The translations under genes and the position numbers were made by a program. A DNA stretch of 64,000 nucleotides from Pseudobacillus wudalianchiensis (GTDB lineage Bacteria; Bacillota; Bacilli; Bacillales; Domibacillaceae): positions 449,227 to 513,226 of the forward strand of contig NZ_MAYT01000001.1 of NCBI RefSeq assembly GCF_001685015.1. The letters are read 5' to 3'. Shown in pieces: positions 37,613 to 46,473 of this stretch. The notes under the pieces are model-generated. The model worked only from the letters and a program-made list of their open reading frames with translations, was not told the origin of the DNA and made no database searches. The stretch's first letter is position 1, and every line of letters begins with the position of its first letter.

Positions 37613-37737
37613 ATGTTATTTGCTTAGTGATAAATCAATATGTTGTCTAACTTCTCATATTGTATTATTGTGCGAACTAGAGGTGTATAGAGCATTAATT
37701 CATTTCTTTAGGATATTTTTCAACTAATGAAAACTAA

Positions 37738-37962
37738 TTATCTCTTCCGTTTTTTTAACCAAGGTTCAATTATGTTATCAAATAATTTAATCCCAATGTA
37801 AATATCCAATATAGCAAGTATTAAAGAAATAACTAGCATACTTATACCAGTATCATCAAGAATAATAATTGGTTTCAAAAGTACGAAACTAACAGCTAGA
37901 AGAATAGGAACTGTTATAGAAGTCCAAGCTATCCCAAATAAAAAATATATCATTTTATTCAC
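37738..37962 (-). CDS. Small membrane protein
   Basis: 74 aa, two to three hydrophobic helices (MIYFLFGIAWTSITVPILLA; MLVISLILAILDIYIGIKL), basic end. AAGAGGTGAAT precedes ATG 37962. Unknown function. Confidence 0.5.
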   Translation of the reverse strand: MNKMIYFLFGIAWTSITVPILLAVSFVLLKPIIILDDTGISMLVISLILAILDIYIGIKLFDNIIEPWLKKRKR

Positions 37963-38007
37963 CTCTTTTAAATAAACTCATCTGTCCTGTTACTTTACCC
38001 TCCTTAG

Positions 38008-38193
38008 GGAAAGCATAAAAGAGAAGAAATTTATTTTCTAGGGGTCGATAAAGATAAAATAATTGAACAATTAACTTCCTATATTGGTAGACACTTTAAA
38101 GGATTAGATACACTTTGGTTCTCAATAGCAGTTGGGATTGTATTGTGCGCATTAGGTATTTTTATATACAAAGATAGAAAAAATAAGCCATAA
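38008..38193 (+). pseudogene. 3' remnant of a membrane-protein gene
   Basis: 61 codons, no start: KDKIIEQLTSYIGRHFKGLD, then a transmembrane helix (FSIAVGIVLCALGIFIYK) and a basic tail. Looks like the C-terminal anchor of a deleted protein. Confidence 0.4.
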
Positions 38194-38328
38194 CTGTATC
38201 CTTGATTTTCTTAAATAAACAACTTTATTACTCATTCGCAGGCGTCGCTTAATCAACGAACTTTTTCATTAACTTTTCTGGTGTTTCTATATCCTGCTAT
38301 TGGTACAATGAGCACGGGAGGTGTTTTA

Positions 38329-38766
38329 ATGATTAAGAACTACACATTAACTGCTTTTGGTTTCGCAGTATTGCTTCTTTTTTTAGCTGGTTGCCAAGCT
38401 GATAGATTATATCTAAAAAAAGAAGCCGTTGCTCAAAAACGCCCGATCTCCAAAAATGGTATTGCTATTAAGACAGAAAAAGCTGAATATCCAACCTCGA
38501 TTAAGCAAATCATTGTTAAACTCCGTAATGATAGTAATAAAGAATACACAACAGGCGTTCATGTGTTTCTTGAAAAAAAAGTAGAAGATACATGGTACGA
38601 AGTCCCAATGAAAGCAGAATCTTTTACGCTACAAGGTATGCTTCATCGTCCAAATGAATCGTCTTCCCTTGTCCTTAGTGTAAATGATCTCAAGTATAAG
38701 CTAACTCCAGGTGAATATCGGGCCACTGTTGGTGAATTTGCTGCTCCATTTGAAGTTGTAGATTGA
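38329..38766 (+). CDS. Lipoprotein with Ig-like fold domain (paralogue of 35615-36088)
   Basis: 145 aa from ATG 38329, after GGGAGGTG. Lipobox LFLAGC. The mature domain shares with the paralogue the order K-GI-I--EK-EY, EKK--DTWYEVP, HRP, KLTPGEYR and APFEVV. Both copies are intact, unlike most pairs here. Followed by a short hairpin. Function unknown. Confidence 0.7.
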   Translation: MIKNYTLTAFGFAVLLLFLAGCQADRLYLKKEAVAQKRPISKNGIAIKTEKAEYPTSIKQIIVKLRNDSNKEYTTGVHVFLEKKVEDTWYEVPMKAESFTLQGMLHRPNESSSLVLSVNDLKYKLTPGEYRATVGEFAAPFEVVD

Positions 38767-38972
38767 AAAGAACCACGTTAGGTTCTTTTCTTTTTAAACA
38801 ATTATTGTAAAGTGGTTTACCGCACAGTTTGTGTCTACTAGATATTATCTACGTACCGTTGATCAAAAAAATGGGTATGACTAAAAGAAGTGATAACCTG
38901 TTTTAAAAATTGAAGGGACTAATTGCCTCGACAAGATATGTAATTATTTCAACAATTAAAGGAGGTAATTCA

Positions 38973-39257
38973 TTGGTAAATAAATTTTTAAAAGATAACT
39001 ACAAAAAGACATTTACAATAGTTGAAGAAATAATTAATCAATGGGATCCACTTGATTTACTTGCTATTGACTGCCCATGTGATGAGTATGAATTTGAAAT
39101 TCGACAAGTTGCAGCTGCTGCTCTTCGAATAGACAATGCTGAAGAATTGGTTAGAGAAATCACCGAAATACTCTACAAAGCTTTCGATGAAGACTTCAAA
39201 AAATCTAAAGATTGTTTAGAGATTGCTAATAAAATTACGAATAGACTAATTAGCTAA
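38973..39257 (+). CDS. DUF1871 family protein
   Basis: 94 aa from TTG 38973, after AAAGGAGGT. TIVEEIINQWDPLDLLA and CDEYEFEIRQV are the DUF1871 signatures; helical, acidic. The family is common in Bacillus immunity clusters; activity not known. Confidence 0.75.
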   Translation: MVNKFLKDNYKKTFTIVEEIINQWDPLDLLAIDCPCDEYEFEIRQVAAAALRIDNAEELVREITEILYKAFDEDFKKSKDCLEIANKITNRLIS

Positions 39258-39367
39258 CGAGAAGAGAAGTTCATCTTCGTAGACTGATTTCTAAATTAGC
39301 GAAATACACTCTTGTGAATAGTTTTTGTCTATTACGCATCAACAGCGAACTATGCACCAACCTTACT

Positions 39368-39520
39368 TTATAAGGCACGATTAAAAAATAATTTAGCACC
39401 TTCATAAAAAGTAACAGCAATATAAATGGTAAATATAGCGATAAAACCAAAAAACATAAAAACCGCCAAAACTTGAAATCCATCTGAATCAAACATTTTT
39501 TTCAAATATCTCTTAATCAT
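39368..39520 (-). CDS. Small single-helix membrane protein
   Basis: 50 aa from ATG 39520 (GGAGAGGG upstream): basic start KRYLKKMFDSDGFQ, then a transmembrane helix (VLAVFMFFGFIAIFTIYIAV). The longer frame to 39757 overlaps another gene and lacks a start. Confidence 0.4.
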   Translation of the reverse strand: MIKRYLKKMFDSDGFQVLAVFMFFGFIAIFTIYIAVTFYEGAKLFFNRAL

Positions 39521-39629
39521 CTTTTTTACACCCTCTCCATGGCGCTTTATGTGTCTACCGTTGATTAGTAAAATAGAATACAACACAATGATAGAATTGT
39601 TGCATAGAAAGAAACATAATGTACCTGCT

Positions 39630-39857
39630 TTATGGCGCGAAAGATCCTTCAGGCTTATCATAAATATACTGTCTGTTTTGAAAATCCAATACTGTATTTG
39701 GCCAAGGAACTCTTTCGCTTTTACTGGAAAATGTTTGATTCTCAGAGGTAGCTTCACCTTCTAAAGGTTCAGTTGCTTGCTGTCCACTGAACTGATAGAC
39801 AGCTAATAAAGGGAAGAGTATCGTGAAGAGAGAAAGGAATAACGTTCGCTTTTTTAT
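39630..39857 (-). CDS. Small secreted protein with apparent ATA start
   Basis: 75 codons: KKRTLFLSLFTILFPLLAVY is a clear signal peptide, then QFSGQQATEPLEGEATSENQ and a Pro/aromatic-rich end. No ATG/GTG/TTG exists at the front; ATA 39857 is 8 bases after AAAGGAG, with the usual K-K-R following. Either initiated at ATA or a recent start-codon mutant of an otherwise intact gene. Confidence 0.5.
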   Translation of the reverse strand: MKKRTLFLSLFTILFPLLAVYQFSGQQATEPLEGEATSENQTFSSKSERVPWPNTVLDFQNRQYIYDKPEGSFAP

Positions 39858-40002
39858 TAAAATCTCTCCTTTTCATCAGTCTTTATTTTTTAAAGTTAAA
39901 TTTAGTAAATTTCCTACACTTATAAAATTATTCGAGCTAGACTAGGGTTTGGTCTTTTTTATTTTATTAAAATACAAATAACTCGGTAAAGGAGTATTAG
40001 CA

Positions 40003-40569
40003 ATGAAAAGGAGAAAGTGGCTTCGAATTTCGCTCTTTGTTCTACTTTCATATTTTGCTATTAGAGTTATAATGATTAGTTCTTCTCTCGACTATTTATT
40101 TTTTTATAAAGAAAACCTTTACCAATTTCTTGCTTGGCTTGATTTTCTATTATTAGTACCTTTTCTTGTTGTCTCTTCTCTTTTATTAGGAGAAAGGACA
40201 ATGATTCAATTATTTCTATTTCTTTCGTTTTTCCCTTTTATCGGGTTAATATTTTTCTCGGTATTTTCTCAAAGCCTGGAGTATGGGGATCTTAGTGTAA
40301 TAGAGAATGATGATAGATATATTTTAGGCATTTCAGGAGGATTTCAAGAAGATCCAGATAACAGATATGAGAATCGTATCTTTGAGGCTAAATTGTACGA
40401 GAAAAAGTTCTCTTTCATTTATAAGAGAATTCATTCTTCTAGAGAATCGATTTCTAATACCGACAACAATAGCCTTAGTGAAAATAAGATAAAGCCAATT
40501 TACTTAAAGAATAAAGGTTTAATTAAATTCGGAAATACAGTTCTTCATATAAAAAAGAAAGGGAAATAG
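40003..40569 (+). CDS. Hypothetical membrane protein
   Basis: 188 aa: three transmembrane helices in the first ~95 residues (LRISLFVLLSYFAIRVIMI; FLAWLDFLLLVPFLVVSSLL; LFLFLSFFPFIGLIFFSVF), then a hydrophilic domain with GISGGFQEDPDNRYENRIFE. AAAGGAGTA precedes ATG 40003. Not assigned to a family. Confidence 0.6.
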   Translation: MKRRKWLRISLFVLLSYFAIRVIMISSSLDYLFFYKENLYQFLAWLDFLLLVPFLVVSSLLLGERTMIQLFLFLSFFPFIGLIFFSVFSQSLEYGDLSVIENDDRYILGISGGFQEDPDNRYENRIFEAKLYEKKFSFIYKRIHSSRESISNTDNNSLSENKIKPIYLKNKGLIKFGNTVLHIKKKGK

Positions 40570-40718
40570 AATTTTATTAAAAGTCAAGATATTTTATAAA
40601 TCCCTTGATAAAGTTGAAGTTCTATAAAATGTTACACATTATATAGGATAAAAGAGAAGGATAGATAAAGCAGATAAAATTGTATTTAGGTTAGTTGAGT
40701 AAAATAGTTGATATTAAA

Positions 40719-40758
40719 AGGGCCCCACATTTTAGACATATCTAAAATGTGGGGCCCT
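40719..40758 (-). terminator. 18-bp perfect inverted repeat, terminator for the minus-strand gene
   Basis: AGGGCCCCACATTTTAGA and its exact complement separated by CATA; T-rich on the minus-strand side. The gene's stop is 3 bases away. Unusually long and G+C-rich for this region. Confidence 0.85.
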
Positions 40759-40761
40759 AAT

Positions 40762-41175
40762 TTATTCTTTCTTCAAAAAATATCTAGGAGGGGGACCATA
40801 TCCTTGCTCGGATTCAAAATAAGCCAGTTTCCCTGGAATACACGAAATAATTGAAGGCATACCAAACCCAACTACATTTTCTAAAGCAGAAAGTAAGGGC
40901 ATTTGCTGACCATCAATTTCTTCATTCCAAGAAATAATATAACAAAGTTTTTCTGCCCCGTGTTTCTTCAGAAGGGCTTCAATCTCAGTCTTATCGGAAT
41001 TAGGCTTTGGTATTTTAAACATATATTGCTCACGAAGAGTTGTATTGTAATTATGGCAGAGACGGCTCAATGCGTCTAAACGTCTTTTTGGAGAAGCCAA
41101 TTCAAATAAAACTCTTTCTTGAACTCTTTTCACAAAAAAAGCCTTAATAATGATTTCTTCTAGTTCCTTATTCAT
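40762..41175 (-). CDS. Hypothetical cytosolic protein
   Basis: 137 aa; basic helical N-terminus (VKRVQERVLFELASPKRRLD), then LCYIISWNEEIDGQQ and a Gly/Pro-rich end (YGPPPRYFLKKE). GGAGGGATTAAA precedes ATG 41175. No family recognised; possibly an immunity protein. Confidence 0.6.
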   Translation of the reverse strand: MNKELEEIIIKAFFVKRVQERVLFELASPKRRLDALSRLCHNYNTTLREQYMFKIPKPNSDKTEIEALLKKHGAEKLCYIISWNEEIDGQQMPLLSALENVVGFGMPSIISCIPGKLAYFESEQGYGPPPRYFLKKE

Positions 41176-41272
41176 TTTAATCCCTCCCTAACCTGCTTCG
41201 TTAGTGCAAGAAGTGACTTTTCTTATTGAACAATCGCACCCTTTAGTTGAAGAAAGAGACTTCTAATTTATT

Positions 41273-41791
41273 TTAGTTTTTAACGGTTATTTCAAATGTA
41301 TCACCATCAAGTTCTAGTTCCACATGGTTGTCCCAGTTCAAAAATTCATCACATGTTATTGATAGTTTATTGTTAGACCAACTATGAAACTTAATCATAT
41401 CCATTTCGATAGGACTATCCAGTTGTATCTTATTATGTAAAGTTGACTTTATAATTTCAATATTATAGTCATCTGCTATTACGAAGTCCCCTGAAGAACT
41501 GACTATTAAATTTTGATATTGTGGTTCGGACTCATATTCAGTTAATTCTCCACTGAAGCAATCAAGCTTAAATAAATAATCCGAAGTAAGAACAAGGACA
41601 CAGTTATATTTTTCTGATACGGCAACTCCTCGTGGAAATCCTCGGAAACTTCCGCACCATTCAGTTACATCATCGTTTGTGAATTTTATCCACGTCCAAT
41701 TTTGAGAGTTCCATGGACTAGAAATGTCAAAAATCTTTTCCTTGTACTCTCCTGAATATGGTTGAGTTATTAACTCTGCTTTGGCTATCAT
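41273..41791 (-). CDS. Hypothetical beta-rich protein, putative immunity protein
   Basis: 172 aa from ATG 41791 (ATGGAGGA upstream; a second in-frame ATG at 41806 overlaps it). Repeated short strands with CVLVLTSDYLFKLDCFSGEL and LIVSSSGDFVIADDYNIEII, like part of a propeller. Aromatic-rich N-terminus (WNSQNWTWIKF). Function unknown. Confidence 0.6.
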   Translation of the reverse strand: MIAKAELITQPYSGEYKEKIFDISSPWNSQNWTWIKFTNDDVTEWCGSFRGFPRGVAVSEKYNCVLVLTSDYLFKLDCFSGELTEYESEPQYQNLIVSSSGDFVIADDYNIEIIKSTLHNKIQLDSPIEMDMIKFHSWSNNKLSITCDEFLNWDNHVELELDGDTFEITVKN

Positions 41792-42079
41792 TCGTTTGTC
41801 CTCCATAAAACATCGTTCTTAAACAAAACTGCCTCGTTAGTAGAAGAAGGATTTTTAAATAACTATATTATTTTTTAAATGACTTTATTGTAAATTAAAC
41901 AACTTTATTATCTCTGTACATTTACTACGGTTTTTCTTGCTCCTTATTCATTTAATCGCCTCCTTGGTTCGTCATTACGATTTGGAATTTTTATTTAGAA
42001 TTAGAATACTACAATCCCTTCTCGTGAGGTTACGTTAACTAGAAGTGAATATTCTATGCACTAAAAATTATTAATGAAC

Positions 42080-42760
42080 TTATTGAGGGATATGTATTTC
42101 CTTCATCCAACTGCTTGTTTTAGATTTCACAGTGATTAAGTATTCGTTTTCCCATTTAAGGGTTCCTAGAAATCTAGAATATACAACTTCGTGTCCCACT
42201 TCTTTAACTAATAACTGATCTATTATTTTTAGACCTTTAGCATCGTAAACCTCACATCTCAATTGAAATCCTTCTGACCGATGTATGCCTTTCAAAATAG
42301 CTATTTGCTTTCTGCTAGGGCTTTTTTTCGGTGTTTTTCCTACTAAAAAAATACCCTCGTAATTTTGATGAATGATTTCATTTAAAGCTTCCTGGACGTA
42401 GCCGATTAGTATATCAAACGGTTGTGCACAGTGCTTTTCTAAACAAGGAACAACACAGTTAATAATAACTTTCGAAAAAGCCTGGAATTTATCCTCATTA
42501 GAGCTTAGCTTTAAAAAATCCATATAATCATCAGGAAGAAATATAGAGATTTCTCCAAGAGATAAGTCTTCTTTGTGAGAAACATTTTTTTTAGGATCTG
42601 CTAGTAAATAAATTGAAATGATACTGATATTATTTATTTCAACACCAAGTTTAGCTAGTTTATTTGAAAAGATTAACTCGAATATACGTAATTGGTGAAG
42701 ATTATTGTAATGCTTTTTAGGTCTGTTTTTACCCCAATCTTTAATATGAATATCCAGCAT
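42080..42760 (-). CDS. Hypothetical protein
   Basis: 226 aa, soluble. IEINNISIISIYLLADPKKN; a PDDYMDFLKLSSNEDKFQAF helix region; C-terminal HEVVYSRFLGTLKWENEYL. GGAAAGGATGG precedes ATG 42760. No family recognised. The 270 bases upstream of the neighbouring gene (41807-42079) are gene-free. Confidence 0.6.
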   Translation of the reverse strand: MLDIHIKDWGKNRPKKHYNNLHQLRIFELIFSNKLAKLGVEINNISIISIYLLADPKKNVSHKEDLSLGEISIFLPDDYMDFLKLSSNEDKFQAFSKVIINCVVPCLEKHCAQPFDILIGYVQEALNEIIHQNYEGIFLVGKTPKKSPSRKQIAILKGIHRSEGFQLRCEVYDAKGLKIIDQLLVKEVGHEVVYSRFLGTLKWENEYLITVKSKTSSWMKEIHIPQ

Positions 42761-42838
42761 TTAAGCTCCATCCTTTCCTCTTATATTGATAAGTAGGTTT
42801 ATTCATATTTAAGTATAAGCGAAAGCGAGAGCGATTAA

Positions 42839-43189
42839 ATGAACATAACAGAATATCTTAAGGAAAAGTTTCCGTCTGTCGGGTTAATCTCAAGTATTTA
42901 TTATCAATGGGACATAGGCATCCATTTTTCACTTGATGGCGAAATCTATTAGTTTAAAGAAAATGACGAGCTCAACCTTGAACGGTTTCGACTTGTATAT
43001 AAGCAAGCCACTACAATTTTTAATGAATTATTTGAACAAAATGATGACTTGTTCCTTGTAACGAATGTCTATAAGCATAAAACGAAAAAACAGCGAACAA
43101 GAAAATTGTTCTGTTTTCGTTGTAATTTCACTTTTATTAAATTAGACGAAAAAATAAAGTCCCTTAACTATCCTGGCCTTAAATGGTAA
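42839..43189 (+). pseudogene. DUF3885 paralogue broken by an in-frame TAG
   Basis: MNITEYLKEKFPSVGLISSI, then YYQWDIGIHFSLDGEIY and TAG at 42950-42952; the same frame continues FKENDELNLERFRLVYKQAT and FEQNDDLFLVTNVYKHKTK to 43189. WDIGIHFSL matches WDIGIRFEL of the intact copy at 25.1 kb. Also shortened at the C-terminus. Confidence 0.8.
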
Positions 43190-43223
43190 CATAATAATAA
43201 AAATGGTAGGTGGTGGAATTTTC

Positions 43224-43670
43224 ATGAAAAGGTTTTGGCTCGTTCCTATTCTAGCCATTGCAACAATAGCTTTTGTAGTTATTCCGTTTCTAGCAAATTC
43301 TAAGGAGCAAGAAAGTTCTTCTCCAGAAGAATTTGTGAAAGAATACTTGAATTTATCCAAGGCGAAAGACTATGAAAGTATGGCGAATTTAGCTATTGAT
43401 GAACGCTCTCCTGATCTGCAAACAAAAATTGAGAGATATAAAGCAGCTGGAGAAAGAGCAGCATTAGAAAAATATAAAATTAAAGAAGTGAAAGATGTTA
43501 CGGAAGAAACAGCAACGGTTGTTACGGTATTAACTTTTAAAAATGGCATGATTAACCAAACGCCTATACATCTTGTTAAAGAAGATGGGGATTGGAAAGT
43601 TCTATTTACTGGCAAAGACGCAAATTCGGATGAGGATTTTAAATTACTCAAACGACCAGACGGAATATAA
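43224..43670 (+). CDS. Membrane-anchored protein (paralogue of 34774-35205)
   Basis: 148 aa from ATG 43224, after GGTGGTGG. Signal anchor (WLVPILAIATIAFVVIPFLA), then SPEEFVKEYLNLSKAKDYES and INQTPIHLVKEDGDWKVLF; the order and spacing match the paralogue throughout. Extracytoplasmic, NTF2-like by appearance. Function unknown. Confidence 0.65.
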   Translation: MKRFWLVPILAIATIAFVVIPFLANSKEQESSSPEEFVKEYLNLSKAKDYESMANLAIDERSPDLQTKIERYKAAGERAALEKYKIKEVKDVTEETATVVTVLTFKNGMINQTPIHLVKEDGDWKVLFTGKDANSDEDFKLLKRPDGI

Positions 43671-43853
43671 AATAAACAGAGATGAAAATGCAACTTGTAG
43701 TACATGAAAAACCCCTTGGTTTGAACTGCACCCCAATTGTTAGACATTTACTTCCACTCACATCAAATTTAAGTTACTTGGACATTCTGTTGTTTAATTT
43801 TGGTAAAATTCATATAAGTATTTATTGCTGCTAAAAATTTGTGATAAATCTAC

Positions 43854-43963
43854 ATCCCCCAGGTTTATCCGATTAATAAAAGGAGAAGCTTTGATGAACA
43901 ATCCAATTTAATACATCCCCCTGTTAAGTGAAAAATTCAATTTAGAATATTGGGGGATATATC
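43854..43963 (+). promoter_or_regulatory. Putative translational-attenuation leader of the MFS gene
   Basis: AGGAG (43881) precedes a five-codon frame, MNNPI (43894-43911). ATCCCCC at 43915-43921 can pair with GGGGGAT at 43952-43958, which is the ribosome site of the MFS gene. A second ATCCCCC at 43854-43860 sits before the leader within a GATAAA/TTTATC hairpin. This is the layout of drug-inducible erm/cat/efflux leaders, where ribosome stalling frees the site. Confidence 0.5.
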
Positions 43964-45172
43964 ATGAAATTGGGTAAAAACTTTTTCCTGTTATTGCTGG
44001 GGCAGTCACTTGCGAATATAGGCGATATTCTGTACATGATAGCTGTTATTAGTACGATTTTTAGTTTAACAGGTTCTGCAACAGCATCATCATTTGTTCC
44101 ATTTACGATCACGTTATCCATGTTTATTTCCAGCTTATTAACACCTCTTTTGCTTGGAAGAGTCAATTTAAAATGGCTAATGGCTGGATCACAAATTGGA
44201 AAAACAGTTTTGCTTGTTATTTTAGGATTTGTGTTAATGGTTATAACGGCATCGAATTATTATTTACTCTTTTTAATTATAGGATTGGTTGCTTTTCTTG
44301 ATGGCTGCGCAAATCCAATAAGACAAACGTTAATTCCTTACTATGTTAAACAGAAACATTTAATGCAAGCTAATGGAATTTTTGAAACAGCTACTCAAAT
44401 AGTTCAGGCAGTAATGTGGTTCGTAGGCAGCTTGTTTTTAATTATTTTAAGTTCGCAACAACTTATTTGGTTAGTTGGATGTTTGTTCGTTGTGTCTGGT
44501 ATTTTGCTATGTTTATTAGAAGATGTAAGTTATAAAACAACTGAGCCAAAAGGGAAGTTAGAACAGCTTAAAGAGGGATGGAAGACTTTATATAATACTC
44601 CCGTATTAAGAATGATTGCTTGGCTGGACCTTTTCGAAACCATTGCAGGGACGGTATGGATCGCAGCTATTTTATATGTGTTTACTAGCGATGCTTTACA
44701 CGTTGATGAAAAGTGGTGGGGGTTTATCAATGGAGCGTTCCTTTTAGGAATGATTATAGGAAGCGTTTATTGTATTAAGTATTACTCTTTTATTGAAAAA
44801 AGATTGGGTATTTTTATTTTTGGTGGTTCATTTTCCAGTTTCTTAGTGACAATGTTTTTTAGCCTGAACACTATTCCGTTCATTGCCCTGCTCTTGTCGC
44901 TGTTGGTGGGAGTTTTTCAGCAGGTTAAAAACATTCCTCAACAAACAATCATACAAAGCAGTGTTTCTAAAGAAGCGTTATCAACTGTTTATACTTCGTT
45001 AGGTGCCATTGGAACAGGAATCTTTGGTGTGGGTTCTCTTGTTATGGGAATATTGACAGACTTGTTAGGTGTTAGAAGTGTATTTGTTTTTTCGGGTCTG
45101 ATGCTTGCTTTAGTGAGTACAATCGTTTATAAAAATAAGCAATTGTTTGTTAAAAACGTTTTTGACAAATAA
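43964..45172 (+). CDS. MFS efflux transporter (drug exporter type)
   Basis: 402 aa, 12 transmembrane segments. It begins with the MFS-3 type motif (LLLLGQSLANIGDILYMIAV) and has the macrolide-efflux-like loop DGCANPIRQTLIPYYVKQKH. Probably proton-driven export of an antibiotic or other toxic compound; substrate unknown. ATG 43964 follows GGGGGAT, which can be masked by an upstream complement. Ends at a terminator. Confidence 0.8.
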   Translation: MKLGKNFFLLLLGQSLANIGDILYMIAVISTIFSLTGSATASSFVPFTITLSMFISSLLTPLLLGRVNLKWLMAGSQIGKTVLLVILGFVLMVITASNYYLLFLIIGLVAFLDGCANPIRQTLIPYYVKQKHLMQANGIFETATQIVQAVMWFVGSLFLIILSSQQLIWLVGCLFVVSGILLCLLEDVSYKTTEPKGKLEQLKEGWKTLYNTPVLRMIAWLDLFETIAGTVWIAAILYVFTSDALHVDEKWWGFINGAFLLGMIIGSVYCIKYYSFIEKRLGIFIFGGSFSSFLVTMFFSLNTIPFIALLLSLLVGVFQQVKNIPQQTIIQSSVSKEALSTVYTSLGAIGTGIFGVGSLVMGILTDLLGVRSVFVFSGLMLALVSTIVYKNKQLFVKNVFDK

Positions 45173-45183
45173 AGCTATGAAGG

Positions 45184-45210
45184 AAGGGCTTGTCTTATAA
45201 AGCCCTTCTT
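45184..45210 (+). terminator. MFS gene terminator
   Basis: AAGGGCTT / AAGCCCTT stem with an 8-base loop; T-poor tail. Confidence 0.65.
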
Positions 45211-45360
45211 AAATGTTAATATTGTGGTGTTACGTGATAGGGGTACAAGAGTTATGGAATGGTTCCTTGTTCAACTAGCACAAATAGATGAGTTCAAAAA
45301 GGAATAATTGTTTTTTAGGAAGAAAAGTATGATTTAAAAAAACATTAAAGAGGTTAACAA

Positions 45361-45636
45361 ATGGTTGTTTATAAGTACAAAAAATTAATAGGGGACTTTA
45401 TAAATAAAGCGATTACTGTTGAGGATTTTGAGCGTAACTATTTAAATTCATTCAAAAATGAGACAGAAAGAATAGACAATGCACTGTTCGATATCTTAAA
45501 CGACGTTTTTGAAGCAGTTGATTGTTATTGGCATGAATGTCTTCCTGGTCAAGAAACTGACTTTACAATATCAGAACAACAACTAAGAAATGAAGTAAGT
45601 GAAGCATTGATTAAATTAAATAATTTATTGATTTAG
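45361..45636 (+). CDS. Colicin-immunity-like protein
   Basis: 91 aa, four-helix pattern: YKKLIGDFINKAITVEDFER, NETERIDNALFDILNDVFEA, VDCYWHECLPG, then SEQQLRNEVSEALIKLNNLL. This spacing matches the bacterial self-protective colicin-like immunity family (PF09204). AAAGAGGTTAACAA precedes ATG 45361. It forms a pair with the next gene 14 bases downstream. No colicin-like toxin nearby. Confidence 0.7.
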   Translation: MVVYKYKKLIGDFINKAITVEDFERNYLNSFKNETERIDNALFDILNDVFEAVDCYWHECLPGQETDFTISEQQLRNEVSEALIKLNNLLI

Positions 45637-45650
45637 ATGGGGTAAATATT

Positions 45651-45929
45651 ATGATTGAGAAAAATTATGGACACTGGCACGTAGATTATTACTGTGAGGA
45701 GACGAATTTTTATACAACGGCTACTGGATTTTGGAATGATGAGGGAAGATGGGACGTATTTTTCAATGAATTAGAAGCGGATAAGATGTACAAATTATTT
45801 GATGGTTTGGACTATGAAATAGATAAAGATTTTGGTGTCCTACTGTTCAAAGTAAATGACTTTAATAATGCACACGATAAGTTCACCAAGTGGGTAGAAA
45901 ATGTACTGCTACCGTTTTTAGAAAAGTAG
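45651..45929 (+). CDS. Hypothetical acidic protein, putative immunity protein
   Basis: 92 aa, aromatic-rich: MIEKNYGHWHVDYYCEETNF, then GFWNDEGRWDVFFNELEADK. Same transcript as the colicin-immunity-like gene. No family recognised. Confidence 0.6.
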   Translation: MIEKNYGHWHVDYYCEETNFYTTATGFWNDEGRWDVFFNELEADKMYKLFDGLDYEIDKDFGVLLFKVNDFNNAHDKFTKWVENVLLPFLEK

Positions 45930-46085
45930 TAATCAGGAGTTTGTTTCACTAAAGAGTGCTTTTGTTTAATATCTCGGCTGTTATTTCGGCAGTCTTTTCT
46001 TATTCAGTTAATTGGCAGTTTAACTCAATAGGGTTATTGAGATAAACTGAATAAGTAAATTTTGTATAAAAGGGAGAAAAAGACT

Positions 46086-46295
46086 ATGAATTCAGATTCT
46101 CTGAAACAAGAATTTATAAAAGAATTTGTGGACGATACAATCTTGCAAATGAAAGAAGGGGCAAAGCAAGAATTTAAAGGTTATGTGTATCTGAACGGTG
46201 AATTCCGAAAGGATTCTCGAATTGTAGAGGAACAGGAAGTCAGAGATTATATCTATCAATTTTGGAGTTCAGGAACTTTTTCCTTATGGAAGTAA
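46086..46295 (+). CDS. Small hypothetical protein
   Basis: 69 aa from ATG 46086 (GGGAG upstream); the frame is open 24 bases further. Helical start (SDSLKQEFIKEFVDDTILQM), then a beta segment (FKGYVYLNGEFRKDSRI). Unknown function. Confidence 0.5.
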   Translation: MNSDSLKQEFIKEFVDDTILQMKEGAKQEFKGYVYLNGEFRKDSRIVEEQEVRDYIYQFWSSGTFSLWK

Positions 46296-46473
46296 CGGGG
46301 TCTTTAATGCAAGAACAGGGCTGTCAATAGGCGGTCTTTTTTTGTGTGTTCCGAAAGTGTCATAACTCAAGAGTTGTGGGCTGGCTCCTTGATCAACTAG
46401 CGAGGCAATTTAGTTGCACAAGGATTATAATTAAATTTGTAGAAGTATTAAGTTAAAAAGTAGGTGAAGCTAA

